64,000 nt of DNA, from assembly GCA_018818165.1 (NCBI GenBank), contig JAHISP010000071.1, positions 282,326-346,325 on the forward strand. Reading direction: 5' to 3'. The position numbers and the translations under genes were made by a program. The DNA comes from Bacteroidota bacterium. Its GTDB lineage: Bacteria > Bacteroidota > Ignavibacteria > Ignavibacteriales > Melioribacteraceae. Every line of letters begins with the position of its first letter. The first letter of the stretch is position 1. Below the pieces are notes generated by a model. The model saw only the letters and a list, made by a program, of their open reading frames with translations. It did no database searches and was not told the origin of the DNA. Positions 53,133-62,153 of this stretch are shown piece after piece.

Positions 53133-54908
53133 TTAATCCTTAAACATCAACTTACTATCTTTTTCCGTTCCAAGTTTAGCCCATTCTTCAGGAATAATTT
53201 TCCAGTTATTATCAGTTTTGGGATTAACTGTCCCTTCTTTTTCAATCCATTTCATCATATAAAAGCGTAAATCTTTATCGGTAGAAGTAATAATTCGTGA
53301 TGCTAATTCTGTTTGTGGAATTTTTGCTCCAAGAGTTAAATGTCCACCACCGCCATTTCCACGATACGAATTTAGTGCAACTTTGTACATTTTATTTAAA
53401 TCAAATTTGTTGCCATTTGTCATTGCCGTAATTGTAACTCTTTCTCCAATTGGTTTGGAAACATCAACTGTGTAATTTATTCCAGTAGCGGATTCAAAAT
53501 TGTAAAATCTTTCCTCCAGCATTGGCGAGTTTGAACGTTCTGACCATTTCAAATTTCCACTTTCATCTTTTACAAATTTCAACAAATCATCATTTTCATC
53601 TTTCATTTGGTTAAACCAAATTCCACTGCTATACTCCAAAATATCTTTTACTTCTTTTCCAGAAAGACTAATTGTATAAAGTAGATTTTCATATTTGTAA
53701 AGTTTGAACATATCTTTTACAAATATTTTACCCTTTTCAATTTTGGTGCTAAAAGTTAAGGGAGCCGCAAAAGAAATATCAGCATTAGTGATATCAAGTT
53801 GAATATGGTGAATTAAATCAACAAAAGGTGAATCACCAAAAAGAGATTCACGCGATGAAATTGTTTCAGTAAAAACTCCAATTTCTTTGGAAACATATTC
53901 TTTTACAATCTCAAATTGAGGATTAAAAGTTTTAATAAAATCTGCATCTGGTTTGTAGTTTTTTGAATCAAGCAAAGTGCCAGTTAATTCCTTCTCCCAT
54001 TTTTTTGTTTTTGGATTTAAGGTCATATTTATTTTTACTTCAGCAAAAGTACGCGCTGAGCTTGTTCCACCAATTAAAAGGACTTTATTGCTATCTGAAT
54101 TATTTACAAAAATATTCCAACCTTGATGATCGTGCCCAGTGAAAACAACATCAAAACCGGGAACCTGTTCAGCCACTAATCTAGTAGCATTTTCATTTTT
54201 ATAAGTTGCAATTGTCTGTCCATTGTAATTTGGGTCGCCGCCCGCGTGAAAAAGTCCAACAATAATTTCTGGTTTTTCATTTCCTTTAATAATTGGAATC
54301 CACGTTTTTGCAGTCTCAATCATATCGTCAAATCGCATTCCTTCCCAAATCTTTTGAGGCAACCAATTTGGAATAGCTGGAGTGGTTAATCCAAGAACCG
54401 CAATCTTAATTCCTTTCCGTTCAATAATTGTATATGGTTTAAAATATGGCTTTTGCGTTTTTACATCCACCGAGTTAGCGGAAAGCCAAGGAAAATTTAA
54501 TTGAGTTACAAAACTATCGTAAACTGGATGCCCAGTTTCAATATCATGATTTCCAACAGAACCCGCATCATATTTCATGTAATTCATAACATCGGCATAA
54601 AGATGAGACGAGTTTGGTTCTTCAAAATTATAATAATAAACGGCTGGAGTTCCTTGCAAAATATCACCATTGCTTAGTAAAACTAATTCTTGTGTACTAT
54701 CCGCTCGTTGTTCATTTAAATAGCTTTGAACCTGCGCAAGTGAATGATCTTGCGGTTTCATATCCATAAAATTATATGGATATATTGCTCCGTGTGTATC
54801 TGTTGTTTCAACAATTTTCAGTTTTAACGTTTGTCCAATTAAAACTGAAAACGAAATTGTAATTATTAAAAAAGTAGTTACTAATATTTTATTTATAGAT
54901 CTGTACAT
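53133..54908 (-). CDS. Secreted 5'-nucleotidase / 2',3'-cyclic phosphodiesterase family protein
   Basis: 591 residues with a signal peptide (LVTTFLIITISFSVLIGQ). The metallophosphatase domain has KIVETTDTHGAIYP, LLSNGDILQGTP, SVGNHDIE, GLFHAGGD and VFTGHDHQ, which bind two metals. The C-terminal 5'-nucleotidase domain has DISFAAPLTF and the substrate loop NSYRGNGGGGH. It hydrolyses nucleotides in the periplasm, supplying nucleosides and phosphate. It lies between two S46 peptidases in opposite orientation, suggesting a nutrient-scavenging neighbourhood. Confidence 0.94.
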   Translation of the reverse strand: MYRSINKILVTTFLIITISFSVLIGQTLKLKIVETTDTHGAIYPYNFMDMKPQDHSLAQVQSYLNEQRADSTQELVLLSNGDILQGTPAVYYYNFEEPNSSHLYADVMNYMKYDAGSVGNHDIETGHPVYDSFVTQLNFPWLSANSVDVKTQKPYFKPYTIIERKGIKIAVLGLTTPAIPNWLPQKIWEGMRFDDMIETAKTWIPIIKGNEKPEIIVGLFHAGGDPNYNGQTIATYKNENATRLVAEQVPGFDVVFTGHDHQGWNIFVNNSDSNKVLLIGGTSSARTFAEVKINMTLNPKTKKWEKELTGTLLDSKNYKPDADFIKTFNPQFEIVKEYVSKEIGVFTETISSRESLFGDSPFVDLIHHIQLDITNADISFAAPLTFSTKIEKGKIFVKDMFKLYKYENLLYTISLSGKEVKDILEYSSGIWFNQMKDENDDLLKFVKDESGNLKWSERSNSPMLEERFYNFESATGINYTVDVSKPIGERVTITAMTNGNKFDLNKMYKVALNSYRGNGGGGHLTLGAKIPQTELASRIITSTDKDLRFYMMKWIEKEGTVNPKTDNNWKIIPEEWAKLGTEKDSKLMFKD

Positions 54909-55286
54909 TTATTCTCCATTATTAAAACGTTATAAATAGTAAGCAATATTATTAAAAAGAGAATCTAATTGAAAATATTATTTTACCGAAATATTCATGC
55001 TAAATTTTTTTTGAGGTACTAGAAATTTTTTGGAATTCCAAAAGCCCAACTTTTGAAGTTTAAAAGATTGCAAAAACAAACAATCTTAAAAATATAAATC
55101 TCTTTTCTATTGATGATTAAAAGTTGGGCTTTTTCAAACTAACATTCATTATATAGCTTTAATGTTGTTATTTTTAATTACAGAACAGCGCATCAAAAAA
55201 ACATATAGTCAAAATTCCAACCAAAGATTAATACTAAAAAAAACTATATTTATAATTAAATCTTATAAAATATTTTGGACTTAAAA
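54909..55286. other. Divergent intergenic region
   Basis: 378 bp between the 5'-nucleotidase (leftward) and the second S46 peptidase (rightward). It must hold both promoters. The only structure seen is the repeated element copy B; no operator could be assigned and no gene is present. Confidence 0.6.
55009..55138. repeat. Dispersed intergenic element, copy B
   Basis: Second copy of the element at 2833-2961. A 15-bp perfect inverted repeat AAAAGCCCAACTTTT (55040-55054) with complement at 55119-55133 encloses 64 bp, which also holds an inner inverted repeat AAGATTG/CAATCTT. The flank CTAGAAATTTT before the left arm is shared with copy A. Confidence 0.7.
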
Positions 55287-57419
55287 ATGCGATTACTTAA
55301 AACTCTATTGTTATCTCTAGTATTGATGATAACTGCAAATGCTCAAACTGGTTTGTACAAGCCAATTGATATTGACACAGTAAAATATTCGTTAAATGAT
55401 TTTGGAAAAATGTGGACTTTCGATGATGTTCCAGTTGGAATGTTTGGAAACAAATATGGATTTGAACCATCTTTTGAATGGTTAGCTAATGTTCAGAAAT
55501 CGGCACTTCAGTTTGGTGGCGGATGTTCGGCTGCATTTGTTTCTGAAGATGGTTTGATTATGACCAACCACCATTGTGGACGCGGACAGTTAACCTCTCT
55601 GCAAGATGATGGTGAAAATTGGTTGCGCGATGGTTTTTATGCCGAAACTATTGATGAAGAAAGAGTTGTGCCAAATTTATCTGTAGACCAGTTAATTAAA
55701 ATTGTTGATGTTACAGATGAAATAAAAGAAGAAATGGCAAAAGGGGAAAGTGATAAGGAAAAAATAGCTTTACGTGATTCAATTGAAGCAAGATTTGTGA
55801 GAGACGCAGAAGCTGAAAGTGGATTAGTTTGCAAAGTGGTAACACTTTATAAAGGCGAAAAATATTCACTCTATTACTATAAACGCTATAGCGATATTCG
55901 CTTAGTTATGGCTCCAGATTTTCAAATAGCTGCAACAGGCTGGGATTGGGACAATTTTACATATCCACGTTACGAACTGGATTTTATGTTTTATCGTGCT
56001 TTCGAAAATGGCAATCCAGTAAAAACAGAGCATCATTTTACTTGGAGCGAAAAAGGTGCAAACGAAGGTGAACCAATTTTTGTTGTTGGAAGACCTGGAA
56101 GTACTGACCGTCTTCTTTCGGTTTCAAATCTTGAATACTTGCGAGATGTAGTTTATACAAATCGCCTTGCTTTGTATGAGGAACTTTATCAAGTGTATTT
56201 TGAGTTGTTCAATAAATATCCAGAACGTGAATCAGAATTACTAAATGATGTTATGGGTTATGGCAACGGAAGAAAATCTTATGCTGGAAGATTATACGGA
56301 TTGAGCAAACCTGAATTAATGGCAAAGAAAATGAGTTTCGAAAATGAGTTGCGAGCAAAAGTCAATGAATCTCCAGAATTATCCGAAAAATATAAAAATC
56401 TTTGGAATGATATTGATAAAGTAATTTCTGAATTAAGAAAGACATCATCTGAATATTACGGTTATCAGCCACAGAGAAGGGGAGCTTCTGCTTATTTTAA
56501 AATAGCATACTCAATTATAGATTATGCTGAGGAAATGAAAAAAGAAGAAGTTGATAGAAGTCCGCTCTATCAAAAGGAGAATTTGCAAAATACAATAAAA
56601 AATATTTTTCCTGATTCGATAGATGTTGAGTTTAACAATTTGTTAATCCGTGCTCATGCAAATACAGTAACAAGTATTCTTGGAAAAGATGATGAATTGC
56701 TGAAAATGCTTTATGATGGCAAAACTGGAAATGAAGCGGTTGAGTTTGCCTTGAGCAATTCTCAAATTACTACAAAAGAAAAAGTTGACATATTCTTAGC
56801 TTTAACTCCCGATGCAATTCTTAATTCCAGTGATTCATTTATTCAATTCATTATTAATTCGCAAGCTATTTATGAAAAACTTGAAGTTAAAAGAGAAGAG
56901 TTGAACAACAAACTGACAATTTTAAATCAAAAATTGGGTGAAGCTGTTTTTGATGTTTTTGGTGATAATATTTCTCCAGATGCTTCTCTCACTTTACGAA
57001 TTTCTGATGGAGTTATTAAAGGCTACGAATATAACGGCACAATTGCTCCAGCTAAAACTACGTTTTATGGATTGTGGGATAGATACATTTCATTTGGAAA
57101 GAAAACATATCCTTGGGGCTTGCATCCACGATGGCAAACTCCTCCAGCGGAATTGGATTTGTCAATCCCAATCGGTTTTGCTTCCACAAACGATATTGTT
57201 GGTGGAAATTCTGGAAGCTCAATAATTAATAAAAATATGGAAGTAGTTGGATTAGCACACGATGGAAATCTTGAATCACTCGCTGGTCATTTCATCTTTG
57301 ATGAAACCAACAACCGCACTGTTGCAAGTGATTCGTGGGGAATTATGGAAGCTCTAAAATATATTTATAAAACTGATAGACTTGTAAATGAATTATTGGA
57401 AAGTAAAATTGTTAAATAA
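55287..57419 (+). CDS. S46 dipeptidyl-peptidase (DPP7/DPP11 family), second copy
   Basis: 710 residues with a cleavable signal peptide (MRLLKTLLLSLVLMITANAQ), unlike the lipoprotein paralogue upstream. Catalytic His is in LIMTNHHCGRG, then TGWDWDNFTYPRYELDFMFYRAF, and nucleophile Ser644 is in IVGGNSGSSIIN. HDGN follows the nucleophile, again DPP7-like (Gly, inferred hydrophobic P1). Start set at the ATG; a TTG four codons upstream is in frame. It lies 21 bp before the asparagine-synthetase-like gene and is probably cotranscribed with it. Confidence 0.94.
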   Translation: MRLLKTLLLSLVLMITANAQTGLYKPIDIDTVKYSLNDFGKMWTFDDVPVGMFGNKYGFEPSFEWLANVQKSALQFGGGCSAAFVSEDGLIMTNHHCGRGQLTSLQDDGENWLRDGFYAETIDEERVVPNLSVDQLIKIVDVTDEIKEEMAKGESDKEKIALRDSIEARFVRDAEAESGLVCKVVTLYKGEKYSLYYYKRYSDIRLVMAPDFQIAATGWDWDNFTYPRYELDFMFYRAFENGNPVKTEHHFTWSEKGANEGEPIFVVGRPGSTDRLLSVSNLEYLRDVVYTNRLALYEELYQVYFELFNKYPERESELLNDVMGYGNGRKSYAGRLYGLSKPELMAKKMSFENELRAKVNESPELSEKYKNLWNDIDKVISELRKTSSEYYGYQPQRRGASAYFKIAYSIIDYAEEMKKEEVDRSPLYQKENLQNTIKNIFPDSIDVEFNNLLIRAHANTVTSILGKDDELLKMLYDGKTGNEAVEFALSNSQITTKEKVDIFLALTPDAILNSSDSFIQFIINSQAIYEKLEVKREELNNKLTILNQKLGEAVFDVFGDNISPDASLTLRISDGVIKGYEYNGTIAPAKTTFYGLWDRYISFGKKTYPWGLHPRWQTPPAELDLSIPIGFASTNDIVGGNSGSSIINKNMEVVGLAHDGNLESLAGHFIFDETNNRTVASDSWGIMEALKYIYKTDRLVNELLESKIVK

Positions 57420-57440
57420 TAGAAAATTGAGGGTAATATT

Positions 57441-59165
57441 ATGAGTTGGTTATTAGGTGAAGTTGTAAAAGGCAAAAACAAGTTTTCTGATTTTAACAAA
57501 ATCAGCAATGAGAAAGTATTCCATTCATTCTCAAACAATAACATAAATCTTGTTTCGGGAGGTAATTCCAGAAATCTCTATTCTTTTAATATTTCCAATA
57601 GAAATATCTTTGTTGCTGGTATTGGCATTGATAATTCTGGTGGAATTAATAAAGTAATGGATAAAAAGGATTGGGAGATTTCACTTAAAAAAGGAATTGA
57701 GAAAACTCTTAATCTGGATGGACATTATGTTATCATTATTGTTGAAGATACAAAAGTTGAAATATTTACTGATAAATTAGGGCTCAGGGATATATACATT
57801 AGAGAGTTGGATGATAGAATAATATTTTCAACCAAAATAAAATTACTGACATACTTTGGCAACCTTGAAATCAATTTTGCTGAGTTTAGCAGCAGGTGGT
57901 TACTATTTAATCAAATTTCTCAAGAGAGTGTTTTCAAAGATTGTAAGCGGTTGGTTGCTGGAAAATCAGCAAGTATAAATATTGATGAAAATTGCAAAGT
58001 AACTTATGGTTATAACAATTTCGAGTTTTCTGAAAAGCCATTTGATTCCGCAGAATATGAATCTAGATTAACCTCTTTGGTAAATCTAAATATTTCTAAA
58101 TCGGAAAAACTATCTTTGTCCTTGTCTGGAGGAATGGATTCGAGAGTGATTCTATCAATTTTGCTAAAGAATAGAAAAGAATTTTTTGAAACACATTCTT
58201 TTGGTAATCCAAGTCATCCCGATAGTCAAGTTGCAAAACAAATTACGGATAAATTGAATATCCAGCATCATCAATATAATTCCACAAATGATGTTGTAGA
58301 TGATTTAATAATGGATATTGAAAATTATACTACAGAAACAGTAGTAAACAATGCAGCATCTGCAATAATGCAATTAAAAAATTATAAATATCTTTCAGAA
58401 AGAAATCTTGTGGTTATAGATGGTGGTTTCGGCGAAATATGGAGAAGAGAGTTCTTTTATAAGTTGCTTATTAAAGGAAGGAAAGCTTTGTTAAGTGGAA
58501 ATATTGACGAGATAATTTCATACTTAACTTTGCCACGAGCTGATATATTTTCTGAAGATGTTATTCTGGAAATGAAGAATGGTGTGAAAAATCAGTTATC
58601 AAATATTTTTGATTTGCTTCCCAAAATAAATAAAAACAACATTGAAGATTGGCTTGACCATTTTGCATTATTAACAAGATTACCAAATTATTACTCCCAC
58701 GAGCAAACACGGTTAGATGAAATGATAACAGCAGTAATGCCTTTTGTTCAACAAAGCTTAATCTCAAATTTATTTGGAGTTGAAATTAGAGAGAGGAAAA
58801 ATGGACGATTGTTTAAAAAGATTATTAAACGAAACTCCTCAGAACTTACAGATTATGATTTAGTAAAAGGCACCACGAAACATCCATATTATTTGAATTC
58901 TTTGCAATCGAGATTGTGGTCAATAATGATTAAAAAACTGGGCAAAGATAATAGAGGAGTGAGTAATACAGATATTCTGTTGAAATTACTGAAGGAGTAT
59001 ATCTATGATAATATAAACTCAAAAAGTATTACTGAATCATCTATTTATGATAAAACAAAAATTCAGAATTTGGTAAATGATTACTACAGTGGCACTCAAA
59101 AAAATGGTTATTCTGTAGATTGGTTATTGGCATTTATTTTATTCAATCGGTCTATGTCTAGATAG
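57441..59165 (+). CDS. Asparagine-synthetase-like ATP-pyrophosphatase without glutaminase Cys
   Basis: 574 residues. The N-terminal 180 residues keep the fold signature of a class II glutamine amidotransferase (LNLDGHYVIIIVEDTKVEIFTDKLGLRDIYIRELDDRIIFSTKIKLL), but the protein starts MSWLLG, with no Cys at position 2, so glutamine hydrolysis is unlikely. The synthetase half has the PP-loop SLSGGMDSR (about 229-235) and later VVIDGGFGEIWRREF. Similar architectures include lasso-peptide cyclases and beta-lactam synthetases, which activate a carboxylate for amide formation; the actual substrate is unknown. Good GAGGG ribosome site. Confidence 0.85.
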   Translation: MSWLLGEVVKGKNKFSDFNKISNEKVFHSFSNNNINLVSGGNSRNLYSFNISNRNIFVAGIGIDNSGGINKVMDKKDWEISLKKGIEKTLNLDGHYVIIIVEDTKVEIFTDKLGLRDIYIRELDDRIIFSTKIKLLTYFGNLEINFAEFSSRWLLFNQISQESVFKDCKRLVAGKSASINIDENCKVTYGYNNFEFSEKPFDSAEYESRLTSLVNLNISKSEKLSLSLSGGMDSRVILSILLKNRKEFFETHSFGNPSHPDSQVAKQITDKLNIQHHQYNSTNDVVDDLIMDIENYTTETVVNNAASAIMQLKNYKYLSERNLVVIDGGFGEIWRREFFYKLLIKGRKALLSGNIDEIISYLTLPRADIFSEDVILEMKNGVKNQLSNIFDLLPKINKNNIEDWLDHFALLTRLPNYYSHEQTRLDEMITAVMPFVQQSLISNLFGVEIRERKNGRLFKKIIKRNSSELTDYDLVKGTTKHPYYLNSLQSRLWSIMIKKLGKDNRGVSNTDILLKLLKEYIYDNINSKSITESSIYDKTKIQNLVNDYYSGTQKNGYSVDWLLAFILFNRSMSR

Positions 59166-59279
59166 TAGTTTATAAAACGCATTTTTTACAAAAGATAATT
59201 TTGACTTTTTTGTCATAATAAATTAAGTTTGAAGCTTAAGACAATAGAACAAAGTTTTTTTCCTACATCGGAGGAATTA

Positions 59280-60398
59280 ATGCATTATAAAAAGTTGTAT
59301 CTACTGCTATACCTCATCAATTTATTTTTTCTATCCTTAATAAATAACCTAAATGCTCAGATATTTCAATCAGATAACCAAGATTGGAGTGTTGAAATTA
59401 AATACATTGAACCTGGAACAGTTAATTTATACGCTAGTACATCAGACGATTCAAAAATAATTGGGCATTATTATTACCTCGACAAAATATTAGTAATCAC
59501 TGATAAAAACGACTACGTAAAGTTTGGATGGGCAAAAGTTATATATCCCAAAGAAGGGTTTTTGATTGAGAAAAACCTAATTACAACCGAGAAGAAAAGA
59601 GAATTAGATATAAGATATAAAAATAATCCAGATGAAATATTTACTTCGCAAAGTTGGCAGCCATACATTATTAAATGTGACAAAGACTTTTCTTTTGTGA
59701 AAAAAGAAAACGATTTTAATTACGAAAACATTGGTATCCTAAGAGAAGGGGATGAAGTTCTTTGTATTTCAAGTGATGGTATACAAAATAAAGAATGGAT
59801 TAAAATTGTTTATCCTAAACAAGGATACGTCTTTTCTGAAGAACTTGCACTGACTTCAAGTAAATTTATTTTAGGAATTGGAGCATCTTACGGATTCTTA
59901 AATATTCCATATGAGAAAGAATTGGAGAACTATAAAAATCCAATTGGGGGTTTTATTGAGTTAACAAAAAGTAATTGGGATTTTCTTTTTAGAATTGGAT
60001 ATACAAACTATCAGTCACATTTGAAGGAATATATTTTGAAGAACGAAATATTTTTCCTTCATATTCAGTATTCACTTTTCCGATTTATAAATAATCACTT
60101 TCGTATTTATGCTCTTATTGGGGGCGGGTATTGGCAATCCAAATTTCAATTTACAAAATACCCAACCCTTACTAGCTATTATCCTGAGGAAAGTAATAAA
60201 GGCTTTGGATACTACTTGGGTGGAGGTATTGAATATACATTGTCCAACTTTTTCTTAGGAATTCAGTATTCTTTTTTGGGAACAGAAGAAGCAAAGTTTG
60301 GACCTGATCCTATTGATGGAGAATTTACAAATCAATACAAACTCTTTATTGGCTCCAATCAAATAGAAGTTAATTTAGGATATAGATTTGAATTTTAA
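59280..60398 (+). CDS. Outer-membrane protein with SH3-like domains and a beta-barrel
   Basis: About 372 residues. A perfect GGAGG site precedes the ATG by 6 bases. Signal peptide (LLLYLINLFFLSLINNLNAQ), then two SH3-like modules (VEIKYIEPGTVNLYASTSDDSKIIGHYYYLDKILV...GWAKVIYPKEGFLIEKNLI and YIIKCDKDFSFVKKENDF...EWIKIVYPKQGYVFSEELAL). A C-terminal domain of amphipathic strands ends in Phe (YRFEF), typical of outer membrane beta-barrels. It probably sits in the outer membrane with periplasmic SH3 domains. An upstream TTG at 59229 is unlikely to be the start. Confidence 0.75.
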   Translation: MHYKKLYLLLYLINLFFLSLINNLNAQIFQSDNQDWSVEIKYIEPGTVNLYASTSDDSKIIGHYYYLDKILVITDKNDYVKFGWAKVIYPKEGFLIEKNLITTEKKRELDIRYKNNPDEIFTSQSWQPYIIKCDKDFSFVKKENDFNYENIGILREGDEVLCISSDGIQNKEWIKIVYPKQGYVFSEELALTSSKFILGIGASYGFLNIPYEKELENYKNPIGGFIELTKSNWDFLFRIGYTNYQSHLKEYILKNEIFFLHIQYSLFRFINNHFRIYALIGGGYWQSKFQFTKYPTLTSYYPEESNKGFGYYLGGGIEYTLSNFFLGIQYSFLGTEEAKFGPDPIDGEFTNQYKLFIGSNQIEVNLGYRFEF

Positions 60399-60418
60399 TA
60401 AATAGTGGGGTGACAAAT

Positions 60419-62086
60419 ATGTCAACCAATAAAAAATACTTTCTAAATATAATTGCATTATTATCAATTACAATAATTGCAGTTCAATGTACAAAAGAAA
60501 ATTTTGTAGAACCACCTGATCCGTTTGAAATCCAAAAACTAGATCCAAACCCAGAAGTGCTTACGCTTGGAGAAGGAAAGAACGCTATAACTTTAAAAAC
60601 AAACCAGACTAATATTATTAATACTAAAAATGGAAAAAGAATAAAAGGTAGTCTATATGTTGAAAACGAAAAATATGGTGATATTAGGTTATCAAATGGT
60701 GATTTCGAATTAATTGAAGATAGTTCTACTGGGCTATATTTTACAGGATTTAAGGGAGAGTCCATAATTACCTTGCCTCAAGAAGGACTGATGAAGAATT
60801 TTGAAATTCCAGGATTAACGGCGGCTCCAATTGGATTTAAGAAAGGTACTGAATTTGAAACAGGACCTTATGCATGGCCAGTAAATGAAAACAGATACTA
60901 TTTCTATTATGAAAATCTAAATCCTTTTCCAATAAACATGACAAGCTCCGCATTAGAAAATATTAAAAAGATTGCAATTGATCCAACGGATCCGTTTTTC
61001 TTTATTTCTGGAGATTTAACTGGAACTCCACTTGGTGATATAAGTGACGCTGGTATTGCAATATCAGCACAAGGTTTAATTCCTTTTATTCCCAAAGTGA
61101 GTTTATATGATTTCCCAATGAGTTCATTTTACGGTAATCTATACATAACTGGCAATGTTCCTCTTGGAAAGTACCCAGCATCGTTTACTGGCGAAACAGT
61201 TCTCTCTTTCGATTCAGATAATAATGAAGATAGCGAACTTTTCTTTTCTGGAAAGTCTGCTGATTTTATTCTTGGTCTCAATGGAACTGTTTATTTTGAG
61301 CACGAAACCCTTGAATGGATGGGAATAAGTGTGGAATTAGGAAATGCTACATTGGAATATTCAATGAATCGTTCAGGAGATACAGAATTAAGATTTGCTG
61401 GCGAAAGAAAGGATATAAAAGTAAGTGATTTTATTAATGAAGTTATTGGCAAAGACTATGACTTTCTTGACTATTTAAAACCTAGTTCAACAGATATGGA
61501 GTTTTTTGGAGCAATTGGTACAGAGTTATCAATCTGGGAAATGGGTTTCAGAATGGAAACGAAACTCGATCTTCCTGGTTTTTCATCAATTGATATGGGG
61601 CATGCGTACTTATATATAAATCCAGACAGAATGAAATTTGATGGTTATGCTGTTCTAGCAGGCTTTAGTGGAGTTGGTGTTAAGGGAAATGTGAATTTTA
61701 ATAACGGGCATTTTGTTTTAACAGGATATGTGAAAAGTGGTTTTTCTGCAAGTTGCTGTAAGCTTTCAATTAGTTATAGTTTAGCAATGGATGTTACGCT
61801 TAAGTATGATGGGGATGTAACTTTTAGTGCAAAAGTTCAATTAAAAGGTAAAGCCTGTTTTGGAAAGCTTTGTGCAAGTATTTCTATTAAAGCCAGCGTT
61901 TCAATCTCTTCCAACGGTAGTTATAAAATTTGTTTCTCCGTTGGAATTGGAGCTTTAGGTTTTGATGTATGTATTGATAAAAAAGCACTTGCAAATGGAC
62001 AATATCAAGAGGTAATGACTTACGATGAAATTCCTCTTGAGTATGTTCCAATGGAAAATAGGTTTGAGTCATACGAGTGTGATTAA
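60419..62086 (+). CDS. Large cysteine-containing beta-rich lipoprotein, unknown family
   Basis: About 555 residues with lipobox Cys in IIAVQCTKEN. The mature protein is rich in Gly, Ser and alternating hydrophobic residues, suggesting extended beta structure (LFFSGKSADFILGLNGTVYFEHETLEWMGISVELGNATLEYSMNRSGDTELRFAGE). The last 120 residues hold seven cysteines (SCCK, KACFGKLCAS, YKICFS, FDVCID, ESYECD), so disulfides are likely. Start chosen at the ATG after GGGGTGA; a GTG three codons upstream is in frame. No family recognised. Confidence 0.72.
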   Translation: MSTNKKYFLNIIALLSITIIAVQCTKENFVEPPDPFEIQKLDPNPEVLTLGEGKNAITLKTNQTNIINTKNGKRIKGSLYVENEKYGDIRLSNGDFELIEDSSTGLYFTGFKGESIITLPQEGLMKNFEIPGLTAAPIGFKKGTEFETGPYAWPVNENRYYFYYENLNPFPINMTSSALENIKKIAIDPTDPFFFISGDLTGTPLGDISDAGIAISAQGLIPFIPKVSLYDFPMSSFYGNLYITGNVPLGKYPASFTGETVLSFDSDNNEDSELFFSGKSADFILGLNGTVYFEHETLEWMGISVELGNATLEYSMNRSGDTELRFAGERKDIKVSDFINEVIGKDYDFLDYLKPSSTDMEFFGAIGTELSIWEMGFRMETKLDLPGFSSIDMGHAYLYINPDRMKFDGYAVLAGFSGVGVKGNVNFNNGHFVLTGYVKSGFSASCCKLSISYSLAMDVTLKYDGDVTFSAKVQLKGKACFGKLCASISIKASVSISSNGSYKICFSVGIGALGFDVCIDKKALANGQYQEVMTYDEIPLEYVPMENRFESYECD

Positions 62087-62113
62087 TTTAATTGCATTTA
62101 CTAAAATGTTGTA

Positions 62114-62134
62114 GCACAGAATAGTATTCTGTGC
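62114..62134. promoter_or_regulatory. Perfect 21-nt palindrome ahead of a lipoprotein gene
   Basis: GCACAGAATA, a central G, and the exact complement. It lies 20 bp upstream of the next start codon and 28 bp after the previous stop. It could be an operator, a REP-type palindrome or a short hairpin; there is no U tract. Confidence 0.5.
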
Positions 62135-62153
62135 ATACAAATTTGGAGAAAAA

